From contig NZ_QJJK01000012.1 of assembly GCF_003201475.1 (NCBI RefSeq), positions 186,001 to 250,000 of the forward strand: 64,000 bases of DNA, in the 5' to 3' direction. A program made the translations under genes and the position numbers. Positions 43,599 to 52,538 of the stretch are shown piece by piece (position 1 is the first letter of the stretch; every line of letters begins with the position of its first letter). This DNA is from Chelatococcus asaccharovorans. Lineage in GTDB: Bacteria > Pseudomonadota > Alphaproteobacteria > Rhizobiales > Beijerinckiaceae. Under the pieces are notes generated by a model. That model saw only the letters and a program-made list of their open reading frames with translations. It had not been told where the DNA came from and searched no databases.

Positions 43599-44939
43599 GT
43601 GACCAACCTCTCCACCAGTATCTCCCTGCAAACCGCGCACTTCGCATCCGAGACGACCTGGAACGACGTGCCCGACACTATCCGACACCAAGGCAAGCGC
43701 GCGCTGGTGAACTTCTTTGCTTGCTGCCTTGCTGGAGCTTCCGCGCAGGCGATCGGTATGATGCTTGCGGTTGCTGGCACGCCGGGGGGCGCCCGCATCG
43801 TGGGGCGCACGGCAACGGCCGATGCGATGACGGCAGCATGGGTGAATGCGGCCAGTGCGAACATCCTCGATTTCGACGATACACTTCCCGATACCATCGC
43901 CCATCCAACGGCGCCGGTCGCTGCGCCGCTGTTGGCTTTGGCTGAAACGCGGACTGAAAGGCCGATCCCGGGACGGGATCTGCTGATGGCCGCAATACTG
44001 GGTATCGAGCTTGAATGCCGGATCGGCAGGGCCCTCTCGATCCGGCACTACCGGCGCGGCTGGCACATCACGTCGACATGCGGAGGCCTCGGTGCCGCAC
44101 TGGCTTGCGGGCGTCTGCTGGAGCTTTCGCCGCATCAAATCGTATGCGCCATGGGCGGCGCCGTCGCGCAGGCGGGCGGCGTGGTCGAAACGCTCGGAAC
44201 CATGTCGAAGAGCCTTGGCGTCGGCGGCGCGGCGCGCGCAGGATTGCTCTCGGCGCTGATGGCGACCCGTGGCATGACCGGTCCCAGCCAGCCGCTCGAA
44301 GGCCGCTACGGCCTGTTCGCCGTGATGGGTGAAGATGTCGAGCCTCATGACGTCGTGGCAGACCTCGGCAGCCGCTGGGAACTCGCGGATCTGGCCTACA
44401 AACCCTATCCCTGCGGCGTGGTGTTGAATGCGGTCATCGATGCGTGCCTTGCGCTGCGGATGGACATTGCCGATATGACGGCCTTGGCCTCGATTACGGT
44501 CTCGGGACATCCGCTGCTCAAGGAGCGGGCGGACCGCCCCGGCGTTGGCAGCGGCAATCTTGCACAGGTCAGCGCGCAGCATGCAGCCGCGGTGGTCCTG
44601 CGCAAGGGCCGCGCGGGCCCGGCGGAGTTCTCGGACGCAGCAGTGACAGACCCGGACACCCGCGCATTGGCGGCGCGCGTGAGCGTTGCGATCGACGAGG
44701 CGCTGCCGATGGGGGCTGCACGCGTGACCGTGTTGCGCGCCAACCAGTCTCATGAGCGAACGGTCCTCGAGCCGTTGGGGAGCGCGGGTAACCCGATGAC
44801 TGACCTCGACCTCGAAAACAAGCTCCGGACGCAGTGGGCAAACGCCGGGATCAAAGGCTCGCCGGACAGGCTCATCGACGCGCTCTGGAGCCTCGATACA
44901 CGCGACGACGCGGCGGAGCTGACCCGGCTGATCGGGTAG
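43599..44939 (+). CDS. MmgE/PrpD-family protein, copy 2 (GTG start)
   Basis: A 446-residue MmgE/PrpD protein, paralogous to the one at 39659. Conserved pieces are ANILDFDDTLPDTIAHP, the RRGWHITSTCG motif corresponding to ERGWHVTRTLG in copy 1, and KPYPCGVVLNAVID. The only plausible start is GTG at 43599; an ATG 14 bases earlier is in another frame and stops at once. It is the sole plus-strand gene between ALDH copy 2 and the hydrolases. It may be an epimerase, dehydratase or decarboxylase of a di- or tricarboxylic acid. Confidence 0.92.
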   Translation: MTNLSTSISLQTAHFASETTWNDVPDTIRHQGKRALVNFFACCLAGASAQAIGMMLAVAGTPGGARIVGRTATADAMTAAWVNAASANILDFDDTLPDTIAHPTAPVAAPLLALAETRTERPIPGRDLLMAAILGIELECRIGRALSIRHYRRGWHITSTCGGLGAALACGRLLELSPHQIVCAMGGAVAQAGGVVETLGTMSKSLGVGGAARAGLLSALMATRGMTGPSQPLEGRYGLFAVMGEDVEPHDVVADLGSRWELADLAYKPYPCGVVLNAVIDACLALRMDIADMTALASITVSGHPLLKERADRPGVGSGNLAQVSAQHAAAVVLRKGRAGPAEFSDAAVTDPDTRALAARVSVAIDEALPMGAARVTVLRANQSHERTVLEPLGSAGNPMTDLDLENKLRTQWANAGIKGSPDRLIDALWSLDTRDDAAELTRLIG

Positions 44940-44941
44940 CA

Positions 44942-45733
44942 TCAGGAGGTCGGGGAGAGAAAGTCCGTCAAGGCCGCAATGATCGCATCGGGCGTCTGCA
45001 TCGGCATGAAATGCCCGGATTCGATCTCCATGTATCGCGCACCGGGCACGGCGTCAGCAATCGGCTTCACGACCTGCGGCGGGCGATCGCCGTCGTGGAT
45101 GCCGGCCATCACCAGCATCGGGTGCCGCAGTTCGGGAAGCCGTCGGGTCATGTCGAGGCGTGCCAGCATACGTAACAGGCCAGCGATCCCATACGGGTTC
45201 GCCGCCAGGCGTTGACGCCGGATGCGATCGAACCGCGCGCGGTCCCCTCTGAGCGCCTCGGGGTAAGACGATGCCATGCGTGCATCCTGGGTGGGGCGTA
45301 GCCCTTCGCCCTCGAACGCGTCAGCGCGCGCCAGCACGGCAGCCTTTTTCTCGGGGGGAACCTGAAGCGCCGGCGACATCGCCACCACTTTATGCACGCG
45401 CGCGGGATGATCGAGCGCCAGGCCGATGGCCACTGCCGCGCCAGCGGCGCAACCCGCCACCGACACCCGGCGCAGGTCATAGGCGTCGAGGATGCCCAGA
45501 AGGTCATTCACCAACAGCGGGAGCGTGATGGGCGCGACGTTGAATTCCGAGAGTCCACAGCCGCGCATGTCGTAGCGCACCACCCTATGGGTTCGGGCAA
45601 GAGCGGGCACAACAGCATCGTAGGATTCCAGCGTGCCGCCGATCTCGTGCACGAGAACAAGTGGGGGGCCCTCGCCTTCCACGGCCACGCGCAGAATAGT
45701 ACCGTTGGTTTCGATCCAATCTGCCATCGTCAA
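44942..45733 (-). CDS. Alpha/beta-hydrolase-fold protein with Ala at the nucleophile position
   Basis: A 263-residue alpha/beta-hydrolase of the 3-oxoadipate enol-lactonase/C-C hydrolase-like group. The oxyanion HEIGGT, RYDMRGCGLSE and the late Asp (GIHDGD) and His (ESGHFMP) positions are normal. The nucleophile elbow, however, reads AGCAAG (residues 93-98): in the G-x-S-x-G frame the Ser is replaced by Ala96, with Cys95 next to it. I re-read the codons (GGT TGC GCC GCT GGC) and the reading is unambiguous. The enzyme is either inactive as a serine hydrolase, uses another chemistry, or uses the Cys. Its start overlaps the metallo-hydrolase stop by 4 bases. Confidence 0.88.
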   Translation of the reverse strand: MTMADWIETNGTILRVAVEGEGPPLVLVHEIGGTLESYDAVVPALARTHRVVRYDMRGCGLSEFNVAPITLPLLVNDLLGILDAYDLRRVSVAGCAAGAAVAIGLALDHPARVHKVVAMSPALQVPPEKKAAVLARADAFEGEGLRPTQDARMASSYPEALRGDRARFDRIRRQRLAANPYGIAGLLRMLARLDMTRRLPELRHPMLVMAGIHDGDRPPQVVKPIADAVPGARYMEIESGHFMPMQTPDAIIAALTDFLSPTS

Positions 45734-46617
45734 GCCGCCGGTTGAACAGGGACGGGATGGAAGGTGAAGCGTCCGTCGGAGCGGCCGATGCGTGCTGCGT
45801 GCGGAAACGCGAAGTGGCAGGGCATCACGAGAGCGCCCGAGCCGGCGACGGCCTCAAGAAAGCGCTGCCGCGTCTCCCGCGCATCTTCGGGCCGCATGCA
45901 GAACATCGTGTTGAGCGTCGGTTGATGGATCTGGATCGGGCTGTGGAAGATATCAGCGCAGAAGATCCCGGTCTCGCCGTCTGAGCTGAGAGTGAGCCGA
46001 TACATGCCCGGCGTGTGGCCTGGGGCGGGAATCATGGTCAGGCCGGCGATTTCGCCATCGCCTCCAACCATTGTCACCCGGCCCGCATCGACCACGGGCA
46101 AGACACTGTCGCCGAATGCGCCAGCGCCCACGCTCGTGTCGCCGCCGTCATAGATGGCACGGAAGTGATCGTAGTCGGCCTGTGGCATGAAATATCGCGC
46201 CTTGCGGAATGTCGGCACGTTGGCACCATCCTCGACTATCGTGTTCCAGCCCACATGGTCGCCGTGCAGATGCGTGTTGATGACGTGCGTTACTTGATCG
46301 CGACCCGCGCCGGCCGCCTCAAGCCACTCCATTACCCGGTTGTTGAGGTTGTCCATCCGCGGCGCAGCCGGCCGCGACTTGAAGTTGCCGCAGCCGGTAT
46401 CGATGACGATCACATTACCCCGCCATCGCACCACCCATATCTGGATGGCGATGACGAAACGATTGAGCGCGGGCACATACTGGTAGGGCCACTGTGAGGC
46501 CGCGGACGTCCAATCACCCTCCAGGTCGGGAAACACCCGCGCAGGATCGTGCGTCGGCCCCACATATTCGACGATGTTGAAGATGTCGGCCGAGCCGATC
46601 CGGCGATGATACATCAT
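45730..46617 (-). CDS. Metallo-beta-lactamase-fold hydrolase
   Basis: A 295-residue MBL-fold protein with the zinc-binding signature THLHGDHVGWNT (HxHxDH), the later His in APGHTPGM and the Asp in FCADIFHSP. Architecture is that of lactonase/quorum-quenching-like or small-ester MBL hydrolases without extra domains. It probably opens a lactone or hydrolyses an ester or thioester in the cluster's pathway. It overlaps the alpha/beta-hydrolase gene by 4 bases and follows the beta-keto-acid cleavage gene by 14 bases, so all are one operon. A related gene is at 53318. Confidence 0.92.
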   Translation of the reverse strand: MMYHRRIGSADIFNIVEYVGPTHDPARVFPDLEGDWTSAASQWPYQYVPALNRFVIAIQIWVVRWRGNVIVIDTGCGNFKSRPAAPRMDNLNNRVMEWLEAAGAGRDQVTHVINTHLHGDHVGWNTIVEDGANVPTFRKARYFMPQADYDHFRAIYDGGDTSVGAGAFGDSVLPVVDAGRVTMVGGDGEIAGLTMIPAPGHTPGMYRLTLSSDGETGIFCADIFHSPIQIHQPTLNTMFCMRPEDARETRQRFLEAVAGSGALVMPCHFAFPHAARIGRSDGRFTFHPVPVQPAA

Positions 46618-46631
46618 CGTTGGTGTCTTCC

Positions 46632-47558
46632 TTACTTCTTGGGAAGATCGAGGATCGTCCGCGCGTCTGCGATCGATATCGGCTTGATGTCGAACTCGCC
46701 GAGAATGCGTACGATCTTCTGGACCTGTTCGGCGTTTGATTTGAACAAGACGCCCTCGCGCTCGAGAAGGTTGTCTTCCTGGCCGATGCGGATATTGGTG
46801 CCCATGAGCGCCCCATAGGTGGCCGCGCGCATGTTCTGAGGGCCTGTTCCGTGGATGAACAGGATCATATCCTTGCCGAACAGACGCTCCGCCGTCTGCT
46901 TCATGTGCAGCAGATGCTCGACGCCCGAAGGGATACCACCCAGGATGCCGGTGAGGAACTGGACGATAATCGGGCGCTTCAGGTTCGGTTTGCGATTGAG
47001 ATGGTAATCAAGAATATAGATGTGTCCGATGTCGTAGCACTCGAATTCGATCGCGATGTCGGCATCGGTGAAGATGTCGATCATCCTGTCAATTTTCGCA
47101 TAAGTGTTGGCAGTCACGAGATTGTAGCTGTCGGGGCCGAACTTCTCGCGCTCCCAATCATATTTGAAATTTTCGACGCCCTGATCGATCGCCTTCTTGA
47201 ACGAACCGTAGTTCATCGAGCCGACGACGATGGTGGCAACATCCGGCCGCATCGCCAAGGACGCTTCAGTGCGATTCTCGGCCGTCGACCCCATCGACGC
47301 CGACATGTTGATGATCGCGTCCGTCTTCTCCCTGATGGGATCGATGATGTCCTTCCAGACGGCGATGTCGTTGGTCGGGCGACCGTCCCGGGGATCGCGC
47401 GCATGCAGATGGATGATCGCGGCGCCCGCCTCGGCGGCCTCTATCGACTCGCGAGCGATGTCCTCCGGCTTGTAGGGCAGATAGGGCGACATCGACGGCG
47501 TGAGGCCCGACCCGGTGGTCGCGCATGTGATCATGACAGATTTGATAGGGGCGTTCAT
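46632..47558 (-). CDS. Beta-keto acid cleavage enzyme (BKACE/Kce family)
   Basis: A 308-residue member of the 3-keto-5-aminohexanoate cleavage enzyme family. The zinc-binding HxH is His50 and His52 in IIHLHARDPRDGRP, and the acidic partner lies further on in the TIM barrel. The family condenses a beta-keto acid with acetyl-CoA to give acetoacetate and a new CoA thioester; substrates across the family vary widely (ketoaminohexanoate, dehydrocarnitine, ketoadipate-like acids and others). Its presence implies that the pathway of this island passes through a beta-keto acid. The exact one is not readable from sequence. Confidence 0.93.
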   Translation of the reverse strand: MNAPIKSVMITCATTGSGLTPSMSPYLPYKPEDIARESIEAAEAGAAIIHLHARDPRDGRPTNDIAVWKDIIDPIREKTDAIINMSASMGSTAENRTEASLAMRPDVATIVVGSMNYGSFKKAIDQGVENFKYDWEREKFGPDSYNLVTANTYAKIDRMIDIFTDADIAIEFECYDIGHIYILDYHLNRKPNLKRPIIVQFLTGILGGIPSGVEHLLHMKQTAERLFGKDMILFIHGTGPQNMRAATYGALMGTNIRIGQEDNLLEREGVLFKSNAEQVQKIVRILGEFDIKPISIADARTILDLPKK

Positions 47559-47787
47559 GTTCTGCCTTCCCAGTTGGAATTGTCCGGCCTCGCGTCCGTT
47601 GTGAGACCGTCCGTGCGTGGATGGAGTTTCAGCGGCCGACGACGACGCGCCAGCCGGCCTTGAGGAACATCATGCGAGACGCCTTGATCCTGTTGCTGTT
47701 CGTTTATGGACGTCCGGGTCCGTAAAGACGGATCCATCGGCGGGCGCTGCGGCCTTGCAAGCGACCCGGCGTGGAGGGAACGGAGGT

Positions 47788-48438
47788 TCAATAGACATCT
47801 TCATAGGCGGTCGCGACCATTGACGGGCGGAAGCGGATGGTTTCGTACCAGGCGGTCAGCCCCGGCCGGCCGGTCCGCCATTCGTCCGCGCCGAAGCGAA
47901 AATCACAGTGGGCAAGCGCACAGGCGAGCGCGATATGGCCGATATGGATAGGGCCATCCTCCTGCGCGATCCGTGCGTCCGCATGATCGCAGACGGCGGC
48001 GATCTTCGTTCGCGCAGCGCCATGCACCGCGTCCCACTGCTTGCCCTCGGGCCGGATATTCTCGAAAAGACGGAGGGTGAGAAGCTCCATCATGCCATCA
48101 GCCAGCGCCTGCATTCTCAGCGATTGCCAACGGTTTTTATCGAGCGGAAAAAGCCTGGGCTCATCCGCGATGGAGTCGAGATAGGCGCAGATCACGCGTG
48201 AATCGAAGAGCGCCTCTCCCTCCCGCGTGACCAAGGTGGGGATCTTGTTCAGCGGATTGGCGGCCATCAGGTCGTCGTCCAGACGAACGATGCCAACGGC
48301 CACGCGCTGCGTCGCAATCTGGCTCGTCAGGCCAAGTTCGTGGGCTGTCACCATCACCTTGCGTACGAAGGGTGATCGCGACGACCAGAAAAGCCGCATC
48401 GTAGGCTTTTCTTCCGCGTCTCCCTGCTGCTGAGCCAT
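47788..48438 (-). CDS. Glutathione S-transferase-family protein
   Basis: A 216-residue GST. The N-terminal thioredoxin-like domain begins MRLFWSSRSPFVRKVMV, with the SPF-x-RKV active-site motif, and ends at NKIPTLVTREGEALFDSRVI; the all-helical C-terminal domain follows. ATG 48438 (MAQQQG) has GAGAGGA upstream; ATG at 48399 (MRLFWS) is the alternative and matches homologs' starts better. The gap of 229 bases before the beta-keto-acid cleavage gene holds no other ORF of note. It might act as a maleylacetoacetate- or similar isomerase, or detoxify an electrophile. Confidence 0.9.
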   Translation of the reverse strand: MAQQQGDAEEKPTMRLFWSSRSPFVRKVMVTAHELGLTSQIATQRVAVGIVRLDDDLMAANPLNKIPTLVTREGEALFDSRVICAYLDSIADEPRLFPLDKNRWQSLRMQALADGMMELLTLRLFENIRPEGKQWDAVHGAARTKIAAVCDHADARIAQEDGPIHIGHIALACALAHCDFRFGADEWRTGRPGLTAWYETIRFRPSMVATAYEDVY

Positions 48439-48486
48439 ATTCACATCCTCTCAACGCAAACCCCGACCGTTTGATCTGTGCTCGCG

Positions 48487-49596
48487 CTAGAAAACCAGCG
48501 CGTCCTCCGCGGCGAAGCTGAGCGAGACGGTCATTCCTTCGGCGAATTGCTGATCGCGGTGCTCGAAGACCAGGCATCGCCACGCGGCTGCCTCGATGAC
48601 GTAGCGGGTCATCGAACCGAGGAACCCGACCGATTGAATTTTGCCGGCCAGCCGGTTGCCGTTACCGTTGATAGCGGCCCCGTCGCCGTGCACCGTGATC
48701 GCTTCGGGCCGCACCGCGATCCTCACGGTCCCGCTGTCCGCGATCGGCCTGTCCGTGCGGCAGGCGATTGTGACGCCGTCGCCAACGCGCACCAGGAGAT
48801 CGCGCCCTTCGCGGCCCGCGACTTGACCCTCGAACCAGTTGGTGGACCCGACGAAATCGGCAACGAACATGGTCGCAGGCGCACGGTAGATCTCGCGCGG
48901 TGAAGCGCATTGGACGACCCGGCCCGCCTCCATCACCGCGATTTTGTCAGACATCTCCAGCGCTTCGGTCTGATCGTGCGTCACGTAAATCGTGGTGATC
49001 CCGGTCTCGCGTTGCAGTCGCCGCAGTTCCGTGCACATCTCGTCGCGCAGCGACGCGTCGAGATTGGACAAGGGCTCGTCAAGCAGCAGGAGTTTGGGCT
49101 GACGCACAATCGCGCGCGCCAGTGCCACACGCTGCTGCTGGCCGCCCGACAATTGGGTCGCGGGGCGCGAGCCATATCCGGAAAGACTGACGGTATTCAG
49201 TGCCCGCTCGACCATCTCCTTGACTTCAGTGCTCGAAAACTTGCGATCCTTGGCGACGCGCAGCGGAAATGCAACGTTCTCGAATACGCTCATATGTGGC
49301 CAGATGGCGTAGGACTGGAACACCATGCCGAAATTGCGATGGTTGGCCGGCACGAACGTATGGCTCGCGTCGTCGAACAGGATTCGACCGTCCACGGAGA
49401 TACGCCCGGCGTCAGGCATCTCAAGGCCCGCAAGACACCGCAACGTCGTCGTCTTCCCGCATCCCGAAGGACCAAGCAGGGTAAAGAAGGTCCCGGCCGG
49501 GAGATCGACGTCGATGTCGTTCACGCCGCCCTTCGGCCCCGTTCCCGCGGAGGCGTAAATCTTCGTCAGGCCTTCGATCTTCAGGGACGGTTTCAT
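48487..49596 (-). CDS. ABC transporter ATP-binding protein, FbpC/PotA type
   Basis: A 369-residue ATPase with a C-terminal TOBE-like regulatory domain. Motifs are Walker A GPSGCGKTT, Q-loop MVFQSYAIWPHMSV, signature LSGGQQQRVALARAI, Walker B LLLDEPLSNLD and the H-loop VTHDQ. The start at 49596 (MKPSLKIEG) has GGAAAG upstream; the open frame beyond it is a shadow of the permease gene. It lies 2 bases after the permease stop. The class serves ferric iron, putrescine/spermidine, thiamine, phosphonate and similar substrates; the catabolic context favours an organic one. Confidence 0.94.
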   Translation of the reverse strand: MKPSLKIEGLTKIYASAGTGPKGGVNDIDVDLPAGTFFTLLGPSGCGKTTTLRCLAGLEMPDAGRISVDGRILFDDASHTFVPANHRNFGMVFQSYAIWPHMSVFENVAFPLRVAKDRKFSSTEVKEMVERALNTVSLSGYGSRPATQLSGGQQQRVALARAIVRQPKLLLLDEPLSNLDASLRDEMCTELRRLQRETGITTIYVTHDQTEALEMSDKIAVMEAGRVVQCASPREIYRAPATMFVADFVGSTNWFEGQVAGREGRDLLVRVGDGVTIACRTDRPIADSGTVRIAVRPEAITVHGDGAAINGNGNRLAGKIQSVGFLGSMTRYVIEAAAWRCLVFEHRDQQFAEGMTVSLSFAAEDALVF

Positions 49597-49598
49597 GA

Positions 49599-51353
49599 TT
49601 ACTTTCCGAATGTGGCGGCCGAGGCTTGCCGTGTGAGGGCATAGAAGCTGGCTGAGAGAACCGTCATGGCGGCTGCCCAAATGAGGCCCAGCGCGGCAAC
49701 CTCGCCGCTTTGACCACTCGTCCAGAGCTCGAACATGGCCACCGGGATCGTTTGCGACTGGGCACCCGCCAGAAGAAGCGGCATGGACATTTCCTTCGTC
49801 GCGATCAGGAAGACGAAGATCCATCCCGAAGCGAGCGCTGGCACGAGGAGGGGTGCGACGACCTTGAAGAGCATCTCCCGCGTGTTTGCGCCCGACACGG
49901 CCGCCGCCTGTTCCAATTCTGTGTGGATCTGCAACACACCGGAGAACGAATACCGCATGCCGTAGGGTACATATCGGATGATGAAGCCCAGAATGATGAT
50001 CCAGAGCGTGCCGTAGATCGGCACCGGCGCGCGTAGCGCGAGCTGGAGCATCGCTATGCCGAGCACCAGACCCGGAAAAACGAGAGGAACCGTGACAAGC
50101 TGGTCGATAATCCGCGCGCCGCGCTTGCGGCGGGCGACGACCCAGCCGGTGAGGAAGGTCAACGCAACCACAAGGGTGGCAACCGTTCCCGCGACAATGA
50201 GAGTATTGCCTGCCAGGCCCCAATAATAGCTATCGGTGAGGACCCTCTGATAGTTCTCCCAGGTGATGGCACGGAAGGCGGACGGGCGTATCGGCTGGAC
50301 AAACGGAAGCACCGACATCCAGAAGATCGCCCCGAGGGGCAGCACCAATACGATGAAGAAGTTGAAGAGGATAATCCCGCCGCCGAGCCAGCGCAGGCGG
50401 CCAAGGCGGAAAGGACGCGGCCGGAACCCTTTGCCGGTGATCGAGGCAAACCGCTCCGCACGGTCCGACAGCTTGCCATAGTAGTGAAGCAGGATTGCGA
50501 TCACCGCGACCATCACCATCGCATAGGCGCTGACAAAGCCGATATCGGGCGGCATGTGCTTCATCCCGCGGTAGATTTCGGTGGTCAGGACGCTGACGTT
50601 GCCGGGAATGCCCACGAGCGCCGGCACTTCAAAGGCCTCGAGATTGCGGATGAACACGAACAGCGCGAGCGCCACGATCGCAGGCCGCGCCAGCTGGAAC
50701 GAAACCCGCAGGATCGTGTCGGCCACGGATGCACCCGACATCCGTGCCGCTTCCTCCATCTCGGCATTGGCCGCGCGAAACGTCGCCGACAAGAGCAGGA
50801 AGACGAGGGGCGACCAGAGAAAGCCCTCGACCAGGACCATGCCGGCCAGCGAGTTGACCTCGAAAAGGTTGGCCGGCGAGCCCGTGAGTTCAAACCAGGT
50901 GCGATTGAGTGGTCCGGCTTTACCGAGCAGGAACAGCCAGCCGGTGACGTAGAGGATATAGGGCGTTCCCATCGACACGACGGAGGTGAGGAACGCCAAC
51001 GGCTTAAATCGGACATCGGTACGTTCCACCAACCACGCGAGGATGCCGCCGAAGATGAGCGAAATGACCGTTGACAGGGCTGCGAATAACACCGAGTTCA
51101 CGGTGCTTCTGAACAGGGTGTTGCTCTGGATGAGCCCCACGTAATGCTGGAATGTAAATCCGCCTTCGCGAAAGCCCGCGTGGAATTCCGTAAAGCTTAT
51201 CCGCAACAGAACCAGTAGCGGCGGCAGCACGAGGAGCGCCAGGACGACGACGAGGACGAAGGCCAAGACGTTGCCCTGGCCCAGCGGCTGCCCCAGCCAC
51301 AGGCGGGGCCATGCGGAAACGCTCGCGTTACGGGTTTGGATATGGGTCATCAT
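49599..51353 (-). CDS. Fused two-domain ABC permease, FbpB type
   Basis: A 584-residue inner-membrane permease with two fused BPD_transp_1 domains and about twelve helices, as in ferric-iron and 2-aminoethylphosphonate-type importers. EAA-like loops can be seen in both halves, one near EEAARMSGASVADTILRVSF (about residue 195-214) and one near EQAAAVSGANTREMLFKVV. Tight spacing (2 bases to the ATPase, about 54 to the binding protein) makes a three-gene operon. Confidence 0.94.
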   Translation of the reverse strand: MMTHIQTRNASVSAWPRLWLGQPLGQGNVLAFVLVVVLALLVLPPLLVLLRISFTEFHAGFREGGFTFQHYVGLIQSNTLFRSTVNSVLFAALSTVISLIFGGILAWLVERTDVRFKPLAFLTSVVSMGTPYILYVTGWLFLLGKAGPLNRTWFELTGSPANLFEVNSLAGMVLVEGFLWSPLVFLLLSATFRAANAEMEEAARMSGASVADTILRVSFQLARPAIVALALFVFIRNLEAFEVPALVGIPGNVSVLTTEIYRGMKHMPPDIGFVSAYAMVMVAVIAILLHYYGKLSDRAERFASITGKGFRPRPFRLGRLRWLGGGIILFNFFIVLVLPLGAIFWMSVLPFVQPIRPSAFRAITWENYQRVLTDSYYWGLAGNTLIVAGTVATLVVALTFLTGWVVARRKRGARIIDQLVTVPLVFPGLVLGIAMLQLALRAPVPIYGTLWIIILGFIIRYVPYGMRYSFSGVLQIHTELEQAAAVSGANTREMLFKVVAPLLVPALASGWIFVFLIATKEMSMPLLLAGAQSQTIPVAMFELWTSGQSGEVAALGLIWAAAMTVLSASFYALTRQASAATFGK

Positions 51354-51407
51354 TCATCCGGTTGTGAGGTTCGACAGGCACACGCGGCGCCCCTTCCGGA
51401 CTTCGTC

Positions 51408-52448
51408 CTACTCAAACAGTTCCCGGTAGATTTTGACCCAGCGCGGTCCCTCGACCATCATGCGGTCAGGCGCGATCCCCGAAAATGTGTAGTTCCCCTC
51501 AGGCTTTAGCGAAGGATTCTCGGCCGGGACGGCGGGGTGGGCGGGAATATAGCCGGCTCGCGCCTGAATGGTCTCGCCCTCCTCCGACATGATGAAGTCG
51601 AGGAGCAGCCTGGCGGCGTTGGGATGCGGGGCGTTTTTGATGAGCGAGAACGTACCCAGGTGCCCGCTCAACGGCTCGATCTTGATCCACTTGATCGGCG
51701 CGCCTTTGGCTTGGCTGATCGGAATGTGGTAGTTATAGACCGACAGGACAAGCGGCACTTCGCCCGCGACGGCCTTGTCGAGCACGACGCGCTGGTTGGA
51801 GGGCACGTTGATGATGTCCTGCTTCGCGAGCTTGCGCAGGTACTCCATACCCTTCTCTTCGCCCATGTGATCCAGGATCATGCCGATGAAACCCGGAGGA
51901 CCGCCCGCGCTGGTGCTCGTGGTCCATGCCATGCGGCCTTTCCATTTTGGATCGAGCAAATCTTCGTAGGTCTTCGGGTAGTCCTTCTCCTGCACGAGGT
52001 CTGTATTCACCGCGATACCCGTCGGCTGCAGCGAGTGAGCGGTCCACAAGCCCTTGGGATCCTTGTAGGCGGCGGGATAGTCTGCGGCGGACGGAATCAG
52101 ATAGGGCTCGACGAAGCCTGCGGCGTAGACTTGTTCGAACGCCGGAGGACCATCAAAAATGTCGCCCTGGACCTTCCCCGTCTTGCCTTCATTGATCATG
52201 CGGAGAGCCTGCTCCTGCCAGAGCGCGGACACGAACTCCACCTTGATGCCGTATTTGGCCTGGAACGCTTCCGCGAGGGGCCGCACGACCTGATTGACTA
52301 CAAGGGCCGTATACCAGACGACTTTACCTTCCTTTTTTGCCGCGTCGATCAGTTCCTGCGAAGCAGCCTGTGCTGTTCCGTTGCAAGTGACGGCGATCAT
52401 CCCCGTAATAGCCGTGGCCGCGAGCAGCGTCTTTATTTTGCTAATCAT
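51408..52448 (-). CDS. ABC importer substrate-binding protein, FbpA/extracellular type 1-like
   Basis: A 346-residue periplasmic binding protein with a Sec signal (cleavage after TAQA, about residue 28) and the opening EGKVVWYTALVVNQV typical of the iron/thiamine/phosphonate binding class. In ferric-binding members a tandem Tyr pair in an N-x-YY stretch coordinates iron; here the corresponding segment is LSVYNYHIPI, without a YY pair. Iron is therefore unlikely and an organic acid or similar compound of the surrounding pathway is more probable. Substrate remains inference. Confidence 0.91.
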   Translation of the reverse strand: MISKIKTLLAATAITGMIAVTCNGTAQAASQELIDAAKKEGKVVWYTALVVNQVVRPLAEAFQAKYGIKVEFVSALWQEQALRMINEGKTGKVQGDIFDGPPAFEQVYAAGFVEPYLIPSAADYPAAYKDPKGLWTAHSLQPTGIAVNTDLVQEKDYPKTYEDLLDPKWKGRMAWTTSTSAGGPPGFIGMILDHMGEEKGMEYLRKLAKQDIINVPSNQRVVLDKAVAGEVPLVLSVYNYHIPISQAKGAPIKWIKIEPLSGHLGTFSLIKNAPHPNAARLLLDFIMSEEGETIQARAGYIPAHPAVPAENPSLKPEGNYTFSGIAPDRMMVEGPRWVKIYRELFE

Positions 52449-52538
52449 TTCGTTCCTCCCATCTGCACCGCTTTCTGGTCTGCCGTCCTTCTCAGGACCG
52501 CCACCGGGGCGCTTTGCTATGATCTTATTGAAACGCGG

